Shown: positions 7,491 to 14,496 of the stretch, in pieces
Position numbering within the stretch: position 1 is the first letter of the stretch
Layout of the letters: the number at the start of each line of letters is the position of its first letter
From: an uncultured Bacteroidales bacterium
GTDB taxonomy: Bacteria; Bacteroidota; Bacteroidia; Bacteroidales; F082
NCBI GenBank assembly: GCA_946405575.1
Contig: CAMJHP010000032.1
Location: 1 to 33,384, forward strand
Length of the DNA: 33,384 nucleotides
Reading direction: 5' to 3'
Notes under the pieces: model-generated
Seen by the model: the letters and a program-made list of their open reading frames with translations, nothing else
Databases searched by the model: none
Told to the model about the DNA's origin: nothing
Made by a program: the position numbers and the translations under genes

Positions 7491-7520
7491 CAAAGGTAAT
7501 GCTTTTTATATGTTTATCAA
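7491..7520 (-). promoter_or_regulatory. Promoter of the WYL regulator gene
   Basis: The minus strand reads TACCTTTG at 7498-7491 (TAnnTTTG) with a TTG element about 22 nt upstream (within 7518-7520). The ATG at 7469 is 21 nt downstream. Confidence 0.55.
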
Positions 7521-7530
7521 CATTTATCAT

Positions 7531-7543
7531 TAAGTCACACTTA
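7531..7543. promoter_or_regulatory. Palindrome in the WYL-mcrB divergent region
   Basis: TAAGTCACACTTA is a perfect 5-3-5 inverted repeat. It lies just upstream of the WYL promoter -33 region and about 75 bp upstream of the mcrB -7 box, a plausible operator position for the WYL protein. One short palindrome could occur by chance. Confidence 0.35.
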
Positions 7544-7596
7544 GTGGAAATGCTCCAATCACTTCGATTATATTCATTTATTAATTTGTCAATTCG

Positions 7597-7625
7597 GTTT
7601 CATAAGCAAACATTCACTATTTTTG
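7597..7625 (+). promoter_or_regulatory. Promoter of the mcrBC operon
   Basis: TATTTTTG at 7618-7625 matches TAnnTTTG; a T-rich -33 region (ggttt) lies about 20 nt upstream. The mcrB ATG at 7648 is 22 nt downstream. Confidence 0.5.
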
Positions 7626-7647
7626 CCACAATAAAACCCGGATGTAA

Positions 7648-10554
7648 ATGGAGAAACTATACACCAAAGAAGGCCCGCAGGGAACGTTTACTTGCGAAGT
7701 AGATATTAGCAAGGATGAATGGCTTGAAATACTGAAAGACGAAGCGGTTCCTGAAAAGTATAAGGAGGCTGTGATTTGCTACTATTATATGCCAGAGAAT
7801 AAGGGAACATGCGTAGCAGTTCGTAATCGTTTGGGTAAGAACGCCAGTTCTCTTAATGCGTTGATTAGGAGTTTTGGAAGATCTGTACAGAACAGGCTTG
7901 CTCGTTTTCAGGTGTTCAATGAAGATGGCAGCAACACGTATTGGCCAATTCCTATGAAAACTGGCAAGAATGTGTCAAGTAAGGATGAGGGGGTGTTTGA
8001 ATGGACTTTGCGCCCTGAGTTGGTCGCAGCCATTAGAGAGTATCTGTATTGGTTTTTGATTGAACGATACAAAGAGTTGCGTAAAGAAATTCCTATTCGC
8101 GAAGAGAATTATGACGAGCTTTATAAATGGGAACTCATCACTTCCAGTAAAGGAAAGAATCCATATAACATCGTTGCTGATGGCGTTACGCATTCCAATA
8201 ATGCCACTAAAGGCGGGTTTATAAATCTGATTGATGTTGTAAGAGACAATAAGACGCTCAAATACCTGGTAAAAAGCGAAAAAGAAGAATTTGAAAAGAT
8301 ATTGAATGAATTGGCTGATGAAAGTCAACCGCTACATGATAGAATAGCGAAATTCAAAGTAGCGGTGCCAGGTTTACTTCCCCCGGATGGATATAATAGC
8401 AAGGCCAATGATGAGCGGACTGCGGCAACAATTCTTACGTGTTGCAATCCTGACAAGTACACTTTCTACAAATACGAAGGAATGTATGACAACCTTTGTA
8501 GATATTTGAGCGAAGAAAGAAAGCCTACGGGGTCGTGTTATGAGCATTATCTTGACATGATTCGTCCTTTGTCTGATTTGGCTAAGCAGGATGCGGAGCT
8601 TCAGAGCCTTGTTTCGCCCATGCTAGAAGGACAGCGGAAAAGCGACTTGCTGTTAGCTCAGGATATGGTTTGGATGCTGGTGTGTAAAATCCATGATAGA
8701 CTGGGCTATATCGGAGCATTGGCATGGAGTGAAAAAAGGCGCGTATGGCTTTGGAGTGGTGACAAAGAAACAGCCAATCAGACAATGCTGTGTTGCGGCT
8801 CGTCAGCAAAAACCATCAAAGACTTCAGGCCTTATAAGTCCAAAAACGCACTTTTGAAGGCTTATCAAGAAGATGTCGGTAATAAAGACACCAATATTCC
8901 CACTGCATACTGGAATTTCGTGCATGAAGCTAAGCCGGATGATATCGTGGTCGTGTTCAAATCAAAAACGGAGAATGGCAAGCGGTCCCATCTATTATTT
9001 GGCTGGGGCAAGTTCGCTTCTGATTGTCTTTTTGACGAATCTAAAGCAGACCCGATGTGCCGAAATATAGAATGGCATCTGCCATTTCTTGAAGCTCCTG
9101 TTGAGGATTATGCGATTGGGAACAGTCTTTTCTTCCATGGCACAACAGACAAACAAGCACAGCATATCATTGAATTATTGAATATCGAAAACGAAAACGC
9201 TTCTGAAACTATGAATACAAAACTACAACCTTACATCGATCTATTGATGTCGAACCGCAACCTTATCCTGACAGGTGCGCCAGGAACGGGCAAAACCTAT
9301 TTGGCTAAAGAGATTGCCAAAGTAATGAAAGCGGAAACCAAATTTGTCCAGTTCCATCCTTCCTACGACTATACTGATTTTGTGGAGGGGTTGAGGCCTA
9401 TTAAGGATGGAAATGGAAATGTAGGTTTTGAACGAAAAGATGGTGTGTTCAAGGAGTTTTGCAAACGAGCTGTTATTTCACGGTCAACCGACAAGGAGGT
9501 TTTTGGTGAACTGAACGACAATCCTACTGTCTGGAAGGTGTCATTGGAAGGGACTGGAGACAATCCTACCAGAAAAGATTGCATGAACAATGGATATATT
9601 CGAATCGGATGGAGCGGGTATGGAAACGTGGAAGACTTCAATGACTTTACAGAGTTTGAAGATGGGGGTAAAAATGTGCTTCGCGCGTTCCAATCATCTA
9701 TGCAAATCGGAGATATAGTTTTGTCCTGCTATTCAGCCAAAGAAATAGATGCTGTTGGAATAGTTACAGGTGACTACGAGTACCGGGAAGAAGGCGGTGA
9801 TTATCCAAGGTACAGAGCGGTGAAATGGTTGGTCAAAGGGATTAAGGAAAATATCGTTGACCTAAACAAAGGAAAGACCTTTACCCTTTCTACAGTTTAT
9901 CGCGCGAATATTTCAGCTGAAGAGGCGCTGGGTATTGTTAGGAAATACGATTCTGAACAAGTAAAGGTTGACAAACCTTTCGTCTTCATCATTGACGAAA
10001 TCAACCGAGGTGAAATATCAAAAATTTTCGGTGAGCTGTTCTATTCCATTGACCCTGGCTATAGGGGTGAAAAAGGCATGGTGCAAAGCCAATATCAGAA
10101 TCTCATCGAAGAGGGCGACATCTTCAAAAAAGGTTTCTATGTGCCAGAAAATGTCTATATCATCGGAACGATGAACGATATTGACCGCTCGGTGGAAAGC
10201 ATGGACTTTGCCATGCGCCGTAGGTTTACTTGGAAAGAAATCACGCCTGAGGACACCCAAACCATGCTCGACTCGCTGCCTTGTGCAGATGAGGCTAAGG
10301 CGGCCATGAAACGATTGAACGAAGTCATTGCTGGCACTGGCGGTTTGGGTGCTGCCTATAGCATAGGCCCGTCCTATTTCCTAAAGCTCGGAGAGAACGG
10401 AGGTGACTTCAAGAAGCTTTGGGAAATGAACATTGAACCATTGCTGAAAGAATATCTGCGAGGTTTCCGCAAGTCGAATGATATTCTTGACAAGTTCGCC
10501 AAGGCTTATTTTGATGTAAAAGAAGCAGCTGAAGAGTTGACAGATGAGAATTAA
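7648..10554 (+). CDS. mcrB: McrB-like AAA+ GTPase with two PUA/EVE-like reader domains
   Basis: The 968-residue protein is the motor and DNA-recognition subunit of a modification-dependent restriction complex. Walker A is GAPGTGKT at 543-550, Walker B is FVFIIDEIN around 778-786, and the McrB signature MNDIDRS starts at 842, followed by the arginine-rich FAMRRRF sensor. Residues about 375-500 form a PUA/EVE-like domain (WSEKRRVWLWSG, IPTAYWNF at 417-424, KPDDIVVVF, GWGKFASD). A second such domain (about 626-735: VWKVSLEGTGDNP, YIRIGWSGYGN, IGDIVLSCY, AVGIVTGDY, AVKWL) is inserted between Walker A and Walker B. The N-terminal 370 residues are mixed helix and strand without a family I can name. 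EVE/PUA folds read 5mC, 5hmC or related bases. It overlaps mcrC by 11 nt. Confidence 0.9.
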   Translation: MEKLYTKEGPQGTFTCEVDISKDEWLEILKDEAVPEKYKEAVICYYYMPENKGTCVAVRNRLGKNASSLNALIRSFGRSVQNRLARFQVFNEDGSNTYWPIPMKTGKNVSSKDEGVFEWTLRPELVAAIREYLYWFLIERYKELRKEIPIREENYDELYKWELITSSKGKNPYNIVADGVTHSNNATKGGFINLIDVVRDNKTLKYLVKSEKEEFEKILNELADESQPLHDRIAKFKVAVPGLLPPDGYNSKANDERTAATILTCCNPDKYTFYKYEGMYDNLCRYLSEERKPTGSCYEHYLDMIRPLSDLAKQDAELQSLVSPMLEGQRKSDLLLAQDMVWMLVCKIHDRLGYIGALAWSEKRRVWLWSGDKETANQTMLCCGSSAKTIKDFRPYKSKNALLKAYQEDVGNKDTNIPTAYWNFVHEAKPDDIVVVFKSKTENGKRSHLLFGWGKFASDCLFDESKADPMCRNIEWHLPFLEAPVEDYAIGNSLFFHGTTDKQAQHIIELLNIENENASETMNTKLQPYIDLLMSNRNLILTGAPGTGKTYLAKEIAKVMKAETKFVQFHPSYDYTDFVEGLRPIKDGNGNVGFERKDGVFKEFCKRAVISRSTDKEVFGELNDNPTVWKVSLEGTGDNPTRKDCMNNGYIRIGWSGYGNVEDFNDFTEFEDGGKNVLRAFQSSMQIGDIVLSCYSAKEIDAVGIVTGDYEYREEGGDYPRYRAVKWLVKGIKENIVDLNKGKTFTLSTVYRANISAEEALGIVRKYDSEQVKVDKPFVFIIDEINRGEISKIFGELFYSIDPGYRGEKGMVQSQYQNLIEEGDIFKKGFYVPENVYIIGTMNDIDRSVESMDFAMRRRFTWKEITPEDTQTMLDSLPCADEAKAAMKRLNEVIAGTGGLGAAYSIGPSYFLKLGENGGDFKKLWEMNIEPLLKEYLRGFRKSNDILDKFAKAYFDVKEAAEELTDEN

Positions 10555-11863
10555 CCTGACAGATAACAACAATTCTAACGAGGGTGCATTCACCAGAAAA
10601 GATGTGGCCGCCTTGTTTCCTATAGCGAAAAAGACGGTTGCGGAGCTGTGTAGGGAGAATGAAAACCTGCTCATCTTCCCATACAGCATAGATGAGTCTG
10701 ATGATAGAATTGGGGATACAACTGTTATGGAAATTGAGAGCACCAGTGACCCTGACAAAGTACACGTAAAAACTGGCAATGTGATGGGATTCATTGGCGT
10801 GGGCAATCTACAAATCAAGATAAAATCGAGATTCGATGTGGGAAGAGATGACTTCCTGCTTCACTATATGCTTCAGCGTGTGTTGTCGTTCAACCTGTTT
10901 GATCTCAACCATAACAACGAGCAGGAAGACGTGTTTGATTTTATCATGTTCATGTTTCCGTACTTCCTGAAAACAGCGATGCGCCAAGGCATTTACAGGG
11001 AGTACCAGAACTATAGGTATAATGATGCCCACTTGAAAGGAACCGTGGATGTTGGCAGGCACATTGCGAGAAACACACCTTTCGTTGGTGACTTCGCTTA
11101 TTCAACGCGAGAGTACAGTTATGACAATAATATGACTGAGCTCATCCGGCATACTATTGAGTATATGAAAACGAAAAAGTATGGCCAAGCAGTGTTGAAT
11201 ATTGACGGCGAGACAAAAGAGAACGTGGCGGCCATCATTGAGCACACACCGTTATACGACAAGAATGAGCGAAGCAGTATCATCAGCAAAAACCTGCGTT
11301 TAAGGATGCACCCATATTATACAGAGTACCGACCGTTGCAAACCCTGTGCTTGCAGATCTTACGGATGGAAGAAGTAAAGTACGGGGAAAGTGATGATGT
11401 GATTTGCGGCATCCTGTTCGATGGTGCCTGGTTGTGGGAAGAGTACGTCCATACCGTTCTTGACGGGCTGGGCTTTGTGCATGGAGAAAATAAGCTTCGC
11501 AAGAATGGTATTTATATTTACGAGGGACGAAGAGGAGTCAGATACCCGGATTTCTATAAAGACGATTTTGTGCTTGATGCTAAGTATAAGAGGTTGGGGA
11601 GCTATAAATCGGTAACAAAAGTTGACCCTAACGACCAAAATCAGGTTATTGTTTATGGGTCGGCAATTAAGGCGAAAAGAGGTGGTTTTGTGGCACCACT
11701 GATGCAGAAACAAACGGAGATACCTAAAGAGTATTTTAAAGAAAACCATTTCGAGCTTGCCATCTATGGTATAGAAATCTGCAAGTCGGCGAAGACGTAT
11801 GCAGATTTCTGTGACAGCATGAAGGAAATGGAGCTGGCATTTATTGAATCATTGAAGTTGTAA
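10544..11863 (+). CDS. mcrC: McrC-family nuclease subunit
   Basis: The 439-residue product has the McrC layout: an N-terminal beta-rich region that binds the McrB ring, a helical middle (LLHYMLQRVLSFNLFDL, MFMFPYFLKTAMRQGIYREY, then HLKGTVDVGRHI) and a C-terminal PD-(D/E)xK nuclease. The catalytic set is visible as YPDFY (D336) and VLDAKYK (D345, K347). McrC is recruited by McrB and cleaves DNA after translocation. The ATG lies inside the last codons of mcrB, which ensures coupled translation and supports them as partners. Length and motifs are complete, so I expect an active enzyme. Confidence 0.95.
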   Translation: MRINLTDNNNSNEGAFTRKDVAALFPIAKKTVAELCRENENLLIFPYSIDESDDRIGDTTVMEIESTSDPDKVHVKTGNVMGFIGVGNLQIKIKSRFDVGRDDFLLHYMLQRVLSFNLFDLNHNNEQEDVFDFIMFMFPYFLKTAMRQGIYREYQNYRYNDAHLKGTVDVGRHIARNTPFVGDFAYSTREYSYDNNMTELIRHTIEYMKTKKYGQAVLNIDGETKENVAAIIEHTPLYDKNERSSIISKNLRLRMHPYYTEYRPLQTLCLQILRMEEVKYGESDDVICGILFDGAWLWEEYVHTVLDGLGFVHGENKLRKNGIYIYEGRRGVRYPDFYKDDFVLDAKYKRLGSYKSVTKVDPNDQNQVIVYGSAIKAKRGGFVAPLMQKQTEIPKEYFKENHFELAIYGIEICKSAKTYADFCDSMKEMELAFIESLKL

Positions 11864-11875
11864 ATCTATTGTACA

Positions 11876-12592
11876 ATGGAGAAAATAGGCATAGACATGG
11901 ATTCAAAGGAGGTTGGAGTTAAGTATTATGAGTATGGTATGAAGCTCTTGAAGCAATACAAGTATGATAGAGCGAATGCCTATTTTCGGGTTGCATACGA
12001 TTTGTTGCAAGAGCATAAATCAGTAGAATGCTATCCCGACCTGTGTTATCGCATCTATTGTGGGATGTCGCCGTATTCTTCACCATACGACAGGATTCCA
12101 TTCTTGGAAGAGGCTTTAGAAGGTTTCAAGCGACTTGCTTCGATGGGGATGGATGTTCCGACAAAGAAGATGAAGGAAATAGAAAAGAGTTTAGAGTTTG
12201 CACGTTACGAACAAGCGGAAAACAATTGCAAAGAAGTTGTTACGTCAACTGCTGCATCTAAGGTGAAAGGTCTTGAAAAGATAAACGAATTCTTAGGGTA
12301 TGACTACACAAACAGATGTCAGTTCCATGATGCAGAAATCTATGACTTAACATGGAAACGAAATGAAGTAGTATTGCGAATCAATATCAATTATGAGTGT
12401 ATCGCAACATTTCGATTCATTGATGCGGTGGAAATGAAGGGGGCATTTGAGCTGCCGTATCTATATGAAATGAAGTTCCGCATGTATAACTGTTTTGTTG
12501 AATGTTCTCTGGATGGTGTAGGAGTTACAATCACCAGCGAAGAAGTTGTTTGCGAGAAGGTGGAGAAGTATGAGGATAATAACGAAGATTAG
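11876..12592 (+). CDS. Hypothetical protein, helical N-terminus and Imm50-like C-terminus
   Basis: The 238-residue protein starts 12 nt after mcrC, so it is probably cotranscribed. Residues 1-100 look like TPR-type helical pairs (YYEYGMKLLKQYKYDRANAYF). Residues about 125-225 are beta-rich with FHDAEIYDLTWK and a repeated hydrophobic pattern resembling Imm50-type immunity domains; that similarity is from memory and unverified. Whether it is part of the McrBC system or passenger cargo is unknown. No signal peptide or membrane segment. Confidence 0.7.
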   Translation: MEKIGIDMDSKEVGVKYYEYGMKLLKQYKYDRANAYFRVAYDLLQEHKSVECYPDLCYRIYCGMSPYSSPYDRIPFLEEALEGFKRLASMGMDVPTKKMKEIEKSLEFARYEQAENNCKEVVTSTAASKVKGLEKINEFLGYDYTNRCQFHDAEIYDLTWKRNEVVLRININYECIATFRFIDAVEMKGAFELPYLYEMKFRMYNCFVECSLDGVGVTITSEEVVCEKVEKYEDNNED

Positions 12593-12613
12593 ATAATGAA
12601 AACTTCTAAAATG

Positions 12614-12621
12614 TATTTTTG
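12614..12621 (+). promoter_or_regulatory. Possible promoter for the 119-residue gene
   Basis: TATTTTTG matches the Bacteroidota -7 box, 18 nt before the ATG at 12639. No clear -33 element. Confidence 0.3.
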
Positions 12622-12638
12622 TCAAAAATTTCAGCGAT

Positions 12639-12998
12639 ATGAAAGTAAGTATGTATATTAAGAACAATGGCTGTTCTTTCCGTTACCATCTTGATGCAGA
12701 GTTTCCATGTGCGCCCAGAGTTGGGGAATTTGTGTCAGTTGATTGGGATCCCGTGAAGGAAGCCATCATAAACAATGACGACCTGTTTGATTATTGTGAG
12801 TTTCTGCCGCGCGACTTGGCCGAATGGTATATTAATCCAAGAAAGCAAGAGACGAAACCAAAACCAACGAAGGATCAATTATGGGAGGGATTATGCTTTG
12901 ATACTGTTGGTGAGGTTGAATCCGTGCATTGGGTTGTCAGGGATGGTGTAGCGCAGTGTGAGATTGTGTTAGAGGATTTGGAGCGACACAGTAGCTGA
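12639..12998 (+). CDS. Hypothetical protein, 119 residues
   Basis: It begins MKVSMYIKNNGCSFRYHLD and has a hydrophilic linker rich in Lys, Pro and Thr (residues 67-79) between two small alpha/beta parts. I recognise no family. The N-terminal half (FPCAPRVGEFVSVDW) has the look of a small beta-barrel, and the C-terminal part (GEVESVHWVVRDGVAQCEIVL) ends in two strands. It is the last gene before the terminator at 13057 and the last gene of the mcrBC transcription direction. Confidence 0.6.
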   Translation: MKVSMYIKNNGCSFRYHLDAEFPCAPRVGEFVSVDWDPVKEAIINNDDLFDYCEFLPRDLAEWYINPRKQETKPKPTKDQLWEGLCFDTVGEVESVHWVVRDGVAQCEIVLEDLERHSS

Positions 12999-13056
12999 TT
13001 TGTGGCTTATGCCGCATCACAGATTCTCCTATCATAAGGATAGGCAAAATATCAAG

Positions 13057-13094
13057 AAGCCCCGGACATCCCAGATGCTCGGGGCTTTGCTTTA
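13057..13094 (+). terminator. Rho-independent terminator after the mcrBC gene group
   Basis: Stem agccccg (13058-13064) pairs with cggggct (13080-13086), followed by tttgcttt. It closes the rightward group and separates it from the convergent DUF4143 gene. Confidence 0.75.
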
Positions 13095-13139
13095 CTTGTA
13101 TGCGATGGAAGGACTTATAGGACGGATGGAGCTTAGATT

Positions 13140-14393
13140 TTATAACTCCAAGGCATTGGGATTAAGTAGGAAGTCGTAGATGCTCATCGTGGTGATGCCT
13201 TGCTCGTTGCGATGGACGAGGCTTTCCTCGCCAGTGATGATGATCTTTTTGAATGAATCGTTTACCTTGGTCAACGAGGCTTGCTCTTGTTGCTCCTTGC
13301 TCTCGCTGTTCATGCGGAAGGCCGATTGGATATAATAGCGTTTGCTGCCTTGGTTGCATACAAAGTCAATCTCCAGTTGGGAACGCTTTTGCTTGCCGTT
13401 ATCGTCGCGGATGACCACGGGGACGACCCCCACATCAACGTTGAAGCCTCGAATCAACAGCTCATTGTAGATGACGTTTTCCATTATGTGGGTCTTTTCG
13501 TCCTGACGGAAATTGATGCGAGCGTTGCGCAATCCCATGTCGGAGAAATAATACTTTGACGGGGTGTCGATATACTTCTTGCCTTTGACATCATAGCGCA
13601 TGGCCTTTGACACAAGAAACGAGTCGCAAAGGTATTCGAGATAGTTCTTGATGGTTTCGGGGTCGATGGTCACTTGCTTCACGCTTTTGAAGGTCTTGGA
13701 CAGCTTGGTGGGGTTGGTGAGGCTTCCGATGGACGAAGAAATGATGTTGAGCAGTTCTTCAAACTCTTCTTCGTGCCTGATCTGATAACGCTCCTTGATG
13801 TCCTTGATATAGGTCTCTTCAAACAGGTTCTTCAGATATGCTGATTTCTGCTCTTCCGTCTTATAGGTGAGTATCAGGGGAAGGCCTCCGAATGTCATGT
13901 ATTCGTCCAAGCCCAATTGTGTGCTTCCGTTGTATGCGGTCATGAACTCAGCAAACGAGAGGGGATAAATCTTTACCTCGTCGCCTCGGCCACGGAACTC
14001 GGTGATTACATCCTTTGAGAGGAAGCGGGCATTTGAGCCGGTCACGTACACGTCCGCATTGGGAACATCGAGATAACTATTCAGCACATCCACGAACTCA
14101 TCCACCATCTGCACCTCATCGAGCAGGATGTAGTGCATCTGCTCGTCGACAAACTTTCCGTCAAGATATTCAAGGAGTGCATCAGGATTGCGGAGCTTCT
14201 TGTTTCTGCGGTCCTCCAGATTCACCTTGATTATATGATCGTCGTCCACGCCGATTGATTTCAAGTATTTGGTGAACAGGTTGAACACCAGGTATGATTT
14301 TCCGCATCGGCGGACACCAGTCACGACTTTAATCAATCCATTGTGCCGACGGTCAATCAGCTTCTGCAAATATAAGTCTCGTTTGATTTCCAT
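13140..14393 (-). CDS. AAA ATPase with DUF4143 domain
   Basis: The 417-residue protein has the standard AAA_14 plus DUF4143 architecture. Walker A is VTGVRRCGKSYLV near residues 24-36, Walker B is YILLDEVQ near 90-97, and YVTGSNARFLS follows. The C-terminal half ends with QLEIDFVCNQGSKRYYIQSA, which resembles a restriction-endonuclease-like fold with D and Q in place of the full catalytic set. The family is common and its function unproven; some members are linked to toxin-antitoxin-like or defence loci. It stands alone, reading leftward between McrBC and the MmeI-like gene, with its own promoter and a palindrome in its 5' leader. Confidence 0.9.
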   Translation of the reverse strand: MEIKRDLYLQKLIDRRHNGLIKVVTGVRRCGKSYLVFNLFTKYLKSIGVDDDHIIKVNLEDRRNKKLRNPDALLEYLDGKFVDEQMHYILLDEVQMVDEFVDVLNSYLDVPNADVYVTGSNARFLSKDVITEFRGRGDEVKIYPLSFAEFMTAYNGSTQLGLDEYMTFGGLPLILTYKTEEQKSAYLKNLFEETYIKDIKERYQIRHEEEFEELLNIISSSIGSLTNPTKLSKTFKSVKQVTIDPETIKNYLEYLCDSFLVSKAMRYDVKGKKYIDTPSKYYFSDMGLRNARINFRQDEKTHIMENVIYNELLIRGFNVDVGVVPVVIRDDNGKQKRSQLEIDFVCNQGSKRYYIQSAFRMNSESKEQQEQASLTKVNDSFKKIIITGEESLVHRNEQGITTMSIYDFLLNPNALEL

Positions 14394-14407
14394 TTATTCG
14401 GTTTTTG

Positions 14408-14421
14408 TGTCACATGTGACA
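14408..14421. promoter_or_regulatory. Perfect 14-bp palindrome in the leader of the DUF4143 gene
   Basis: TGTCACATGTGACA is a perfect palindrome between the -7 box (14435-14442) and the ATG (14393). It could be an operator or a short RNA hairpin in the 5' leader. Confidence 0.45.
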
Positions 14422-14434
14422 GTTTTATCGGATG

Positions 14435-14442
14435 CAAAAGTA
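14435..14442 (-). promoter_or_regulatory. Promoter of the DUF4143 gene
   Basis: The minus strand reads TACTTTTG (TAnnTTTG), followed by the common GCATC. The ATG is 41 nt downstream. It is back to back with the promoter of the MmeI-like gene. Confidence 0.5.
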
Positions 14443-14484
14443 GGGTTTTTATTCTAAACCGCAAGGAGTTTTGAGAATAAACCT

Positions 14485-14492
14485 TATATTTG
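14485..14492 (+). promoter_or_regulatory. Promoter box directly before the MmeI-like gene
   Basis: TATATTTG matches TAnnTTTG and ends only 4 nt before the ATG at 14497; a TTTTG element lies 15 nt upstream. With normal spacing the transcript would begin at or within a few bases of the ATG, that is, leaderless. Confidence 0.45.
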
Positions 14493-14496
14493 CGGC

